Source: Alphaproteobacteria bacterium (GTDB lineage Bacteria; Pseudomonadota; Alphaproteobacteria; RS24). From it: 14,525 bases of DNA. Of this stretch, positions 7,788 through 14,525 are shown one piece after another. The stretch lies in NCBI GenBank assembly GCA_015163825.1, contig JAAOIL010000159.1, positions 1-14,525 of the forward strand, given 5' to 3'. A model generated the notes under the pieces. That model made no database searches, was not told the origin of the DNA, and was given only the letters and a program-made list of their open reading frames with translations. Each line of letters opens with the position of its first letter. Within the stretch, counting starts at the first letter, position 1. The position numbers and the translations under genes are program-made.

Positions 7788-7843
7788 TTATAGCGGGGAA
7801 CTTAAAATATGCCGAATAATGGCGGAAGTCTTGCGAATTCGCG

Positions 7844-8950
7844 CTAATCTAAAAGGCTGATTTTACCCCCCGCCTCTTGTGTTAGTCGCCCTGCGAGTTC
7901 CAATTCTATCAATATCAGATGCACAGATGCTATGGGCAGACCACTTATTTCTATCAGTTCATCTATCATTATCGGCACAGCATTTAAGAGGGTGTGCAAA
8001 TGTTTTCGGTCGGGGTCTGTCACTTGCGGCGGGTTCGGTTTTGCCAGAGGCGGTATTTGGGCTTGCGCTTCTAATGTATGGTGAAGCAATGGCTCCATCA
8101 CTTCCAGCACATCATCTGCCGATTCCACCAGCGAGGCGCCTTCTCTTATGAGGTTATTGCTACCCTGACAGCGCACATCTAGGGGGGAGCCGGGTACTGC
8201 CATAACCTCCCGCCCTTGCTCTGCCGCCAGACGCGCCGTGATTAAGGAACCAGATTTCCGTGCCGCCTCCGTCACCACGATACCCATCGCCAAACCAGAT
8301 ATAATACGATTGCGGCGCGGGAACTGCCGCGCTAGTGGTGCTGTGCCAAGCGGGTGCTCGGTTAAAATCAAACCTTGCTCTAGGATTTGTCTCTGGAGTT
8401 TTTCATTCTCTGGTGGATAATGGTGGTCTATGCCATTGGCAATAACGGCGATTGTGCCATTGTCTAAGCTTTGCGTGTGGGCGACACCATCTATGCCCCT
8501 TGCCAGACCAGATATGATGATGAAGTCTCTGGCACTAACACCCGCCGCTATCGCTTGCGTTAATTTGAGGGCGGCAGCCGACGCATTACGAGCCCCAACC
8601 ATAGCAATGGCGGGTTTCTCTAGCAGGTGCAAATGTCCATAGGCTTCAATAACAGGCGGGGCATCGGGCAGGGACTGCAGCATTGTGGGATAACCCGCAG
8701 TGCCCCAAACCAAATAAGTGCCGTTGACCTCACGGGTGGCGGCAATCTCTTTTTTTACTTGCGCCGCACTAGCAGGTTTAAGCCCTCGTTTTCTGCCGCC
8801 TCGTTTAGCGAGTTCGGGCAGATGCACAAGCGCTTCTTGTGGCGAGCCATAAAGCATAAGCAGGCGCTGGAAAGTGACCGCCCCAATGCCGTCTGTTCTG
8901 GTCAGTTGAAGATAGGCGACTAAATCTTCTTCACGCAAAGCCTTTGGCAT
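7844..8950 (-). CDS. dprA: DNA-processing protein DprA (Smf)
   Basis: A 368-residue protein of the DprA family, which binds incoming single-stranded DNA and loads RecA during natural transformation, and is also conserved in bacteria not known to be competent. An N-terminal helical SAM-like region (about 1-75, with LTRTDGIGAVTFQRLL) is followed by the Rossmann-type core: AMVGARNAS (116-124), SGLARGIDGVAH (147-158), FPRRNRIISGL (210-220), KSGSLITA (232-239) and AVPGSP (251-256). The C-terminal part (about 312-368, MIDELIEISGLPIASVHLIL) fits the winged-helix domain found in many DprA proteins. The ATG overlaps the plsY stop by one base (TAATG) and has no good Shine-Dalgarno of its own, implying coupling. 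Domain content is complete, so it should be functional. Confidence 0.96.
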   Translation of the reverse strand: MPKALREEDLVAYLQLTRTDGIGAVTFQRLLMLYGSPQEALVHLPELAKRGGRKRGLKPASAAQVKKEIAATREVNGTYLVWGTAGYPTMLQSLPDAPPVIEAYGHLHLLEKPAIAMVGARNASAAALKLTQAIAAGVSARDFIIISGLARGIDGVAHTQSLDNGTIAVIANGIDHHYPPENEKLQRQILEQGLILTEHPLGTAPLARQFPRRNRIISGLAMGIVVTEAARKSGSLITARLAAEQGREVMAVPGSPLDVRCQGSNNLIREGASLVESADDVLEVMEPLLHHTLEAQAQIPPLAKPNPPQVTDPDRKHLHTLLNAVPIMIDELIEISGLPIASVHLILIELELAGRLTQEAGGKISLLD

Positions 8951-9540
8951 TATGCGAAGATTTTGGGTTCGCTACCATCGCGCAAGCGAGCGATGTTTTC
9001 GCGGTGTGCCCGAAAAATCAATGCCCCCATAACGATAGCGACATAGGCGCTGGTATATTCCCCCAATAAAAAGAGTAGCGGCAACACCAACACAATCATA
9101 GCTAGTGCCGCAAGTGATGACTTACGAGAGACGAGGGCGGCAACTATCCATGCCCCGATAGCGAAAAGTCCTGTAAGGGGCGAGAGTGCCAACATAACAC
9201 CGACATAGACTGCCACGCCTTTACCGCCTTTGAAATTGAGCCAGACAGGAAATAAATGCCCGATAAGCACCGCCAGTGCCGCCAGAAACATACCGCTTTG
9301 ACCGACCATATAATTGGCGATAGCAATAGCGGCGAAGCCTTTGCCGACATCTGCCAATAGGGTTAGCAGAGCCAAAAATTTACTGCCCGTGCGTAGCACA
9401 TTTGTTGTGCCGATATTGCCAGAGCCGATGTCGCGAATATCGCCATGTCCGCCTAGTTTTGCAAATACATAACCGAAGGGGATAGACCCCAAGCCATAGC
9501 CAATCAGTATCACTAAAATAAGAGTGCCAAATTCAATCAT
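8950..9540 (-). CDS. plsY: Acyl-phosphate:glycerol-3-phosphate acyltransferase
   Basis: A 196-residue integral membrane enzyme that transfers the acyl group from acyl-phosphate to glycerol-3-phosphate, the first acylation in phospholipid synthesis, working with PlsX (not in the window). It shows the family motifs: GYGLGSIPFGYV near the N-terminus, DIGSGNIGTTNVLR (37-50), NFKGGKGVA (102-110) and FRAHRENIARL (176-186). Several hydrophobic stretches fit the expected multi-pass topology. A strong GGGAGGA (9548-9554) precedes the ATG. It shares a one-base overlap with dprA downstream and is separated from pyrB upstream by 65 bp that hold a candidate promoter. Confidence 0.97.
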   Translation of the reverse strand: MIEFGTLILVILIGYGLGSIPFGYVFAKLGGHGDIRDIGSGNIGTTNVLRTGSKFLALLTLLADVGKGFAAIAIANYMVGQSGMFLAALAVLIGHLFPVWLNFKGGKGVAVYVGVMLALSPLTGLFAIGAWIVAALVSRKSSLAALAMIVLVLPLLFLLGEYTSAYVAIVMGALIFRAHRENIARLRDGSEPKIFA

Positions 9541-9568
9541 TGTTCATTCCTCCCGAATTCATAATGCC

Positions 9569-9596
9569 ACTATAGCCCGAATATAAAGCAAGTCTA
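9569..9596 (-). promoter_or_regulatory. Candidate promoter of plsY–dprA
   Basis: On the minus strand TAGACT (9591-9596, 4 of 6 consensus bases) and TATAGT (9569-9574, 5 of 6) are separated by 16 bp. The predicted start near 9562 leaves a leader of about 22 nt containing the strong Shine-Dalgarno of plsY. It would let plsY–dprA be expressed apart from pyrB. Confidence 0.5.
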
Positions 9597-9605
9597 TAAT
9601 GATTT

Positions 9606-10637
9606 TTAGACAGGCTCAAGCGAGATAACATTATCGCCCTTAGCGGCTTTGTCTTTGGCGGCTTTGTGGGCTTCAATGATTGTCACCAAAATCGCTTGGC
9701 GCAAGGCGACACCTGCCTCCACTTGTTCGCTAATCAGGCTGCGGGTGGGGTGGTCGGCAATGGTGCTGGCAATCTCCACCCCCCGATTCATCGGGCCTGG
9801 GTGCATAATCAACGCCTCTGGTTTGGCATAGGATAATTTTTCCTCGTCTAGCCCATAGTGCGTGAAATACTCTTCTGCGGAAGGCATAAGCGATTGCGCC
9901 ATACGTTCCTTTTGTAAGCGTAATGCCATAATAATATCACACTCCGCCAAACCCGCTTTCATATCGGTGAAAGTAGTAACGCCTATTGTTTCTATATTTT
10001 CTGGCAGAAGCGATGCTGGCGCAATAACATTTACCTGCGCCCCCAATAAAGTTAGCAATAATATATTGGATCGTGCCACCCTAGAATGGGCGATGTCCCC
10101 ACATATCGCAATGCGTAAATTATCCAGTTTGGATAAGTGGCGGCGCATCACCATCGCATCTAACAGGGCTTGTGTCGGGTGCTCGTTCGTGCCATCGCCC
10201 GCATTGATAACCGCACACGCAACTTTCTCATCTAATTTTTTAACGCCGCCGCTTTCGCTATGGCGCACCACCAATAAATCAGGGTGCATGGCATTTAAGG
10301 TAGAGACGGTGTCTTGCAATGTCTCGCCCTTGCTGATGGAAGAAGTTGTGACATCCATACCCACAACATCGGCGCCCAATCTTTTTCCCGCTAGTTCAAA
10401 AGAGGTCAGGGTGCGGGTGGAATTCTCAAAGAATAAATTTACCTGTGTATAGCCATTTAGGATGTCGCTTTTTTTATCGCCTTGTCTATTTTTTTCAAAA
10501 TAAATATCGGCGAGGTCAAAAAGTCTGTGAATGTCTGGAATATCTGCGGGGGAAAACTGGTCAATCCCCAGCAAGCCATTTTGTAAGAAAGAGGCTCTGG
10601 GGGAACGAAAATCATGCAGATTAGAGTCCCTATCCAT
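9606..10637 (-). CDS. pyrB: Aspartate carbamoyltransferase catalytic subunit
   Basis: A 343-residue cytosolic enzyme that joins carbamoyl phosphate and aspartate, the committed step of pyrimidine synthesis. The carbamoyl-phosphate site is FFENSTRT (69-76), with HPTQALLDA (153-161) and HPGPMNRG (279-286) also present; IAICGDIAHSRVARS (177-191) is typical of PyrB rather than ornithine carbamoyltransferase. No pyrI regulatory subunit is adjacent. pyrC, which often follows pyrB in related gene orders, is absent: plsY comes next. The ATG at 10635-10637 has no convincing Shine-Dalgarno (only AGG 10 nt upstream). A TATAAC element at 10660-10665 could be a −10, but I see no matching −35; the upstream side is A-rich. 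The C-terminal tail (about 325-343) is longer than the core fold requires. Confidence 0.96.
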   Translation of the reverse strand: MDRDSNLHDFRSPRASFLQNGLLGIDQFSPADIPDIHRLFDLADIYFEKNRQGDKKSDILNGYTQVNLFFENSTRTLTSFELAGKRLGADVVGMDVTTSSISKGETLQDTVSTLNAMHPDLLVVRHSESGGVKKLDEKVACAVINAGDGTNEHPTQALLDAMVMRRHLSKLDNLRIAICGDIAHSRVARSNILLLTLLGAQVNVIAPASLLPENIETIGVTTFTDMKAGLAECDIIMALRLQKERMAQSLMPSAEEYFTHYGLDEEKLSYAKPEALIMHPGPMNRGVEIASTIADHPTRSLISEQVEAGVALRQAILVTIIEAHKAAKDKAAKGDNVISLEPV

Positions 10638-10682
10638 AAAATCAATGCCTACACTATTTGTTATATTTTGGAAAGGATTTTA

Positions 10683-10786
10683 TTTTTTATTAAGCGCATC
10701 TAATGCGCCCTCACTTATTAAGTGCGTCCAGCGCCCTCACTTATTAAGTGCGTCCAGCGCCCTCACTTATTAAGTGCGTCCAGCGC
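10683..10786 (-). repeat. Three perfect 26-bp tandem repeats plus one diverged copy at the ruvX 3' end
   Basis: Perfect copies occupy 10709-10734, 10735-10760 and 10761-10786. The last is the 3' end of ruvX itself, including its TGA. Each holds the 13-bp palindrome CACTTAATAAGTG (minus strand) running into the stop codon. A fourth, diverged copy (about 10683-10708) in minus-strand reading encodes Gly-Ala-Leu-Asp-Ala-Leu-Asn-Lys-Lys-stop, the same residues as the real ruvX C-terminus but with mostly different synonymous codons. Because 26 is not a multiple of three, the copies cannot be read in one frame. Confidence 0.92.
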
Positions 10787-11230
10787 ACCCTGAAGAATAA
10801 AGGCTGCCGCCATTTTATCTATGACTTGGGCACGGCGGCGGCGGCTAACATCGGCTTCCAATAAGGTGCGCTCCACAGCGACAGAGGATAATCGCTCATC
10901 CCATAATAATATCGGCAAGGCAAAGCGATTATGGTGGGAAAGATTGCGAACATAGGCGCGGGTTGCTTGCACTCTTGTGCCAGAGGAGGCGTCCATATTG
11001 AGGGGAAGCCCACAGACCAAGCCTTTAATCTCGTGCAAATCTATCAGGTCGCATAGGGCATCGGCATCGTGCCCGAATTTACCACGTGGATATGTCTCAA
11101 AAGGTGTGGCAATCGTTGCATCGGTATCGGATAGAGCCAGCCCCAATGTTTTGCTCCCTAAATCTAGCCCTAGCAGTCGCCCTGCTGATAAGGTTCCCGC
11201 GAAATCGTTTAAAGAATCGGTATATGCCAT
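10763..11230 (-). CDS. ruvX: YqgF/RuvX family nuclease (pre-16S rRNA processing / Holliday-junction resolvase-like)
   Basis: A 155-residue RNase H-fold protein. In E. coli YqgF takes part in 5' maturation of 16S rRNA; resolvase activity has been inferred from fold. Key motifs: GLDLGSKTLGLALSD (21-35, with D23), VCGLPLNMD (72-80), LLWDERLSS (108-116, with D111) and AQVIDKMAAAFIL (134-146, with D138), giving the acidic triad. The usual NMDGS is NMDAS here. The frame is open to 11335, but the start at 11228-11230 is preferred: it fits the family length, and a longer form would overlap gatC. No Shine-Dalgarno precedes this ATG and a TATATA lies just upstream, so the message may be leaderless. Divergent from gatC. 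The 3' end lies in the 26-bp repeat array. Confidence 0.93.
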   Translation of the reverse strand: MAYTDSLNDFAGTLSAGRLLGLDLGSKTLGLALSDTDATIATPFETYPRGKFGHDADALCDLIDLHEIKGLVCGLPLNMDASSGTRVQATRAYVRNLSHHNRFALPILLWDERLSSVAVERTLLEADVSRRRRAQVIDKMAAAFILQGALDALNK

Positions 11231-11236
11231 AATTCT

Positions 11237-11265
11237 TATATAGCATTTGCGCCCATCTTTTGCTA
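11237..11265 (-). promoter_or_regulatory. Candidate ruvX promoter, possibly giving a leaderless transcript
   Basis: On the minus strand TATATA (11237-11242) ends 6 nt before the ruvX ATG, placing the predicted start at or next to the A of the codon. TAGCAA (11260-11265), 17 bp upstream, is a weak −35 (3 of 6). On the plus strand TAGACT (11267-11272) ends 5 nt before the gatC ATG and could play the same part for gatC, but without a recognisable −35. Neither start codon has a Shine-Dalgarno. Confidence 0.4.
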
Positions 11266-11277
11266 ATAGACTAGCCG

Positions 11278-11577
11278 ATGTCAGAGGATAAAAAAGTTGA
11301 TACAGATTTGGTGCGCCGCATTGCGGGTCTGGCACGGATTGCTGTGGCGGAAGAGAAACTACCGCAACTAGCGGCAGAGATTTCCGTGATATTGGGATTC
11401 ATAGAGCAATTATCCGAGGTGGATGTAGAGGGGGTTGCGCCACTCACTTCTGCGGTGGATATGGATTTGCGACAAAGAACAGATGAGGTAACCGATGGTG
11501 GTTATCCGCAAGATATATTGGCGAATGCCCCCACCCGTGATGAGGATTATTTTGCTGTGCCGAAGGTGATAGAATAG
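11278..11577 (+). CDS. gatC: Asp/Glu-tRNA amidotransferase subunit C
   Basis: A 99-residue protein of the GatC family, a small subunit that wraps around and stabilises GatA in the GatCAB complex. Typical parts are the N-terminal helix VRRIAGLARIAVAEEKL, the central ILGFIEQLSEVDVEGVAPLTS and the C-terminal LRQRTDEVTDGGYPQDILANAP followed by DEDYFAVPKVIE. Length is normal. First gene of gatCAB; its TAG stop directly abuts the gatA ATG. The start has no Shine-Dalgarno, and only 47 bp separate it from divergent ruvX. Confidence 0.96.
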   Translation: MSEDKKVDTDLVRRIAGLARIAVAEEKLPQLAAEISVILGFIEQLSEVDVEGVAPLTSAVDMDLRQRTDEVTDGGYPQDILANAPTRDEDYFAVPKVIE

Positions 11578-13053
11578 ATGTCGGATTTAACGAAAATATC
11601 GCTTTCGCAGGCGCGTGATGGATTATTGGCGAAGGACTTTTCCGCAAAGGAGCTAGCGGCGGCGCATATCAAAATGATAGAAGCGTCTGGGGCATTGAAT
11701 GCGTATGTTTGCGCCACACCCGCTATCGCCCTCGCCCAAGCAGAGGAAAGCGACAAGCGATTACAGACAGGCGATGCCCGCCCCTTAGAGGGTTTGCCTC
11801 TGGGGGTGAAAGATTTATTCTGTGTGAAGGGGGTGGCATCGACCGCTTGCTCCAAAATACTAGAGGGCTTTACGCCTTCCTATGAAAGCACTTGCACCGC
11901 GCAATTATGGAATGCGGGGGCTGTGCTATTAGGCAAACTCAATAATGATGAATTCGCTATGGGTTCCTCTAACGAGACCTCCGTTTATGGGACGGTGGTT
12001 AATCCCTATCGGGGCGCAGGAGATGTGCCATTGGTGGCGGGGGGTTCTTCTGGTGGCTCGTCTTGTGCGGTGGCGGCAAATCTGGCATTGGCGGCAACGG
12101 GGACTGATACAGGCGGCTCTATTCGCCAGCCTGCGTCTTTCACAGGCACATTGGGGCTGAAGCCAACTTATGGGCGATGTTCACGCTGGGGGATAATCGC
12201 CTTCGCCTCCTCGCTAGATCAAGCGGGGGTGATAACCCGCTCGGTGCGTGATGCGGCGATGATGTTGCAACAAATGGCGGGGTTTGATTCTAAAGATAGC
12301 ACCTCGTGCGATATAGCAGTGCCCGATTACGAAGCAGCACTGACAGGCGATATTAAGGGTTTGCGTGTGGGTATCCCTAAAGAATATCGCGTGGATAATA
12401 TGCCGTCTGAAATAGAAAAACTATGGCAACAAGGCGAGCAATGGTTGCGTGATGCGGGGGCAGAACCTGTGGAGGTTAGTCTGCCGCATACAAAATATGC
12501 GCTACCCGCTTATTATATTATTGCGCCCGCAGAGGCTTCCTCTAACCTCGCCCGTTATGATGGGGTGCGTTATGGTATCCGTGCCGAAGGTAAAAACATA
12601 GACGATATGTATGCACAAACGCGTGCCGCTGGTTTTGGTGATGAAGTTGTGCGGCGCATTATGATTGGCACTTATGTTTTATCGGCGGGGTATTATGATG
12701 CCTATTATTTGAAAGCCCTAAAAGTGCGTCGCCTGATAGCGCAAGATTTCACGAAGGCTTATGAGAAATGCGATGTTTTATTAACACCGACAGCGCCGTC
12801 TTCTGCCTTTGCTATTGGCGATAAGATAGACGACCCGCTTGCGATGTATAGCAACGATATATTCACCGTGCCGACTAATATGGCGGGGCTTCCTGCTGTG
12901 TCTGTGCCGTCTGGGGTTGATGGTCATGGTCTGCCGCTTGGTCTGCAGCTTATCGGACAGGCGTTTAAGGAAGATGAGTTGCTACGGGTGGCGAGCGTAT
13001 TGGAAACGGCAGCAGATTTTTCTCATAAGCCGCAACAATGGTGGGTATCATGA
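11578..13053 (+). CDS. gatA: Asp/Glu-tRNA amidotransferase subunit A (glutaminase)
   Basis: A 491-residue amidase-signature enzyme that releases ammonia from glutamine for conversion of misacylated Glu-tRNA(Gln), and usually Asp-tRNA(Asn), to the amidated forms. The Ser-cisSer-Lys triad is visible: K78 in PLGVKDLF, S157 in AGGSSGGSS, and nucleophile S181 in GTDTGGSIRQPA; the 24-residue spacing between the serines is the family value. Downstream signature blocks include LGLKPTYGRCSRWGIIAFASSLDQ (given here in two parts: LGLKPTYGRCSRWG and IIAFASSLDQ) and the C-terminal NMAGLPAVSVPSG. AAGGTGA inside the gatC end, about 9 nt before the ATG, can serve as Shine-Dalgarno. Overlaps gatB by 4 bp (ATGA). 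Confidence 0.98.
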   Translation: MSDLTKISLSQARDGLLAKDFSAKELAAAHIKMIEASGALNAYVCATPAIALAQAEESDKRLQTGDARPLEGLPLGVKDLFCVKGVASTACSKILEGFTPSYESTCTAQLWNAGAVLLGKLNNDEFAMGSSNETSVYGTVVNPYRGAGDVPLVAGGSSGGSSCAVAANLALAATGTDTGGSIRQPASFTGTLGLKPTYGRCSRWGIIAFASSLDQAGVITRSVRDAAMMLQQMAGFDSKDSTSCDIAVPDYEAALTGDIKGLRVGIPKEYRVDNMPSEIEKLWQQGEQWLRDAGAEPVEVSLPHTKYALPAYYIIAPAEASSNLARYDGVRYGIRAEGKNIDDMYAQTRAAGFGDEVVRRIMIGTYVLSAGYYDAYYLKALKVRRLIAQDFTKAYEKCDVLLTPTAPSSAFAIGDKIDDPLAMYSNDIFTVPTNMAGLPAVSVPSGVDGHGLPLGLQLIGQAFKEDELLRVASVLETAADFSHKPQQWWVS

Positions 13054-14525
13054 GCGATAACTTGAACTCTAACTTGATTGGGGACTGGGAAATTGTCGTG
13101 GGGCTGGAGGTGCATGCGCAAATATTGAGCAAGGCGAAATTATTTTCGGGCGCATCAACAAAGTTCGGGGCAGAGCCGAATAGCCAAGTATCGCTGGTTG
13201 ATGCGGCGATGCCCGGTATGTTGCCGACCATAAACGAAAAATGCGTAGAGCAAGCCGTGCGCACAGGGCTAGGCTTGAAAGCGAAAATCAATTTGGTGTC
13301 CATCTTTGACCGCAAGAATTATTTCTACCCTGATTTACCGCAAGGCTATCAGATTTCGCAGTTCCAGCACCCGATAGTGGGCGAGGGCATAATAGAGATA
13401 GACCTAGATAATGACGAGACGAAACTCATCCGCATAGAGCGTCTGCATTTGGAACAAGATGCGGGTAAGTCTTTGCACGACCAAGACCCGAATATGAGTT
13501 TTGTGGATCTCAATCGTTCAGGTGTGGCGTTGATGGAGATTGTCTCGCACCCCGATATGCGCTCGGCGGCGCAAGCCCAAGCCTATGTGCGTAAAATCCG
13601 TGCGATAGTGCGGGCATTAGGCACTTGCGATGGCAATATGGAACGCGGCTCTATGCGTGCCGATGTTAATGTGTCGGTGCGTAAAGTGGGCGACCCACTC
13701 GGCACAAGGTGCGAGATTAAAAATGTGAACTCCATCAAATTTATCGGGCAAGCGATAGAACACGAAGCAAGGCGACAAATAGATGTGATAGAAGATGGTG
13801 GCACAATCAGACAAGAGACGCGTTTGTTTGAACCAAAGCAAGGTATCACCCGCACGATGCGCTCTAAAGAAGAAGCGCATGATTATCGCTATTTCCCCGA
13901 CCCCGATTTATTGCCGCTCAGTTTTACGCAAAAATATGTCGATGACATCGCCGCAACTTTGCCCGAACTACCAGATGAAAAGAAGGCGCGGTTTATGGGC
14001 GACTATGGCTTGTCGGCTTACGATGCCGGGGTGCTGGTTTCCGAAAAAGAAAATGCCGCCTTCTTTGAAGTCGCCACAAAAGGACAAAGCAAACTAGGGG
14101 ATATTAAAGTCGTGGCTAATCTGGTTATCGGTAGTGTCTTCGCCGCCCTCAACAAAGCCGATATGGGCATTGACGACAGCCCCGTCTCCGCCGCACAAGT
14201 GGGGGCGCTGGCAGGGCTCATCATTGACGACACAATATCAGGGCGCATCGCGAAGGAAGTTTTTGATCTTATGTTTGAGGCAGGCGAACATCAAGGACAA
14301 GACCCCGCCATCATCGTGGAAGCAAAAGGGCTCGTGCAAGTGACAGATATGGGCGCCATAGAAAAAGTCGTAGATGAAGTCATAGCAGGCAACCCCGATA
14401 AAGTGGAACAAGCAAAAGCCAAACCAAAACTGGCGGGCTGGTTCGTCGGGCAAGTGATGCAAGCCACAGGCGGCAAAGCCAACCCGCAAAGCGTCAATGA
14501 ATTAGTACTAAAAAAACTAGGGTTA
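13050..14525 (+). CDS. gatB: Asp/Glu-tRNA amidotransferase subunit B, 3' end just off the window
   Basis: 492 codons are visible from ATG at 13050-13052 (overlapping the gatA TGA) to the window end with no stop. GatB binds the misacylated tRNA, activates the acyl group with ATP and accepts ammonia from GatA. Family blocks: VVGLEVHAQILSKAKLFSGA near the N-terminus, FYPDLPQGYQISQFQHP, LHLEQDAGKSLHDQ, then GSMRADVNVSVR followed by CEIKNVNSIKFI, and DYRYFPDPDLLPL. The C-terminal YqeY-like tail is present through GWFVGQVMQAT and ends in NELVLKKLGL, so probably only one or a few codons are missing. The cradle domain is intact and no frameshift is seen. Confidence 0.98.
   Translation, partial: MSDNLNSNLIGDWEIVVGLEVHAQILSKAKLFSGASTKFGAEPNSQVSLVDAAMPGMLPTINEKCVEQAVRTGLGLKAKINLVSIFDRKNYFYPDLPQGYQISQFQHPIVGEGIIEIDLDNDETKLIRIERLHLEQDAGKSLHDQDPNMSFVDLNRSGVALMEIVSHPDMRSAAQAQAYVRKIRAIVRALGTCDGNMERGSMRADVNVSVRKVGDPLGTRCEIKNVNSIKFIGQAIEHEARRQIDVIEDGGTIRQETRLFEPKQGITRTMRSKEEAHDYRYFPDPDLLPLSFTQKYVDDIAATLPELPDEKKARFMGDYGLSAYDAGVLVSEKENAAFFEVATKGQSKLGDIKVVANLVIGSVFAALNKADMGIDDSPVSAAQVGALAGLIIDDTISGRIAKEVFDLMFEAGEHQGQDPAIIVEAKGLVQVTDMGAIEKVVDEVIAGNPDKVEQAKAKPKLAGWFVGQVMQATGGKANPQSVNELVLKKLGL

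Noticed and set aside
7844..8950. Evidence of a natural competence locus around dprA
   Set aside because: No com genes or pilus genes are in the window; dprA is a single core gene between plsY and topA and does not alone indicate competence.
10709..10786. CRISPR array or iteron-type replication origin
   Set aside because: Copies are directly adjacent without spacers and derive from the ruvX coding end. There is no DnaA-box cluster, rep gene or cas gene nearby.
11231..11335. A longer ruvX start that adds 35 N-terminal residues
   Set aside because: The added residues have no family support and would run through the divergent promoter region and into gatC. MAYTDSL at 11230 fits the usual YqgF length.
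1..14525. A novel defence or mobile system
   Set aside because: Every gene matches a widespread core or common family. There is no integrase, transposase, toxin-antitoxin pair, tRNA-associated repeat or composition shift to suggest an island.

Overview
The window is an ordinary housekeeping stretch of a bacterial chromosome, most likely from an alphaproteobacterium. Three things point there: a GatCAB amidotransferase operon, the gene order pyrB–plsY–dprA–topA–rnr–DUF983–Nudix–rpmG (a layout I associate with that class), and a DinB polymerase with an N-terminal zinc ribbon. No genus can be named from sequence alone. Base composition looks moderate and even, and I see no phage, IS element, CRISPR array, tRNA or rRNA.

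Layout. Positions 1–11230 are read entirely on the minus strand. In transcription order they are ruvX (Holliday-junction resolvase-like/pre-16S nuclease), pyrB (aspartate carbamoyltransferase), plsY (acyl-phosphate glycerol-3-phosphate acyltransferase), dprA (transformation/recombination mediator), topA (DNA topoisomerase I), rnr (RNase R), a DUF983 membrane protein, a Nudix hydrolase, rpmG (ribosomal protein L33), a HAD-family phosphatase and dinB (Pol IV, cut by the left window edge). Positions 11278–14525 are read on the plus strand as gatC–gatA–gatB, with gatB cut by the right edge within what are probably its last codons. The ruvX and gatC genes are divergent across only 47 bp.

Operon structure. 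topA–rnr–DUF983–Nudix are packed with gaps of 1, 0 and −4 bp and look like one unit behind a sigma70-like promoter with a consensus −35. rpmG–HAD–dinB form another unit (0 bp gap, then a 32-bp overlap), behind a good promoter that overlaps the Nudix stop codon. plsY–dprA share a 1-bp overlap (TAATG) and have their own candidate promoter. gatC–gatA–gatB are packed with 0 and −4 bp. No gap without a gene exceeds 145 bp.

Function. The genes cover mostly unlinked core tasks: Gln-tRNA/Asn-tRNA amidation, pyrimidine and phospholipid synthesis, DNA topology and recombination, RNA decay, ribosome structure and lesion bypass. I found no convincing undescribed system. The most unusual local feature is a cluster of three perfect 26-bp tandem copies at the 3' end of ruvX, followed by a fourth diverged copy that still spells the same C-terminal residues with synonymous codons. 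It looks like a recombination scar at the gene end.
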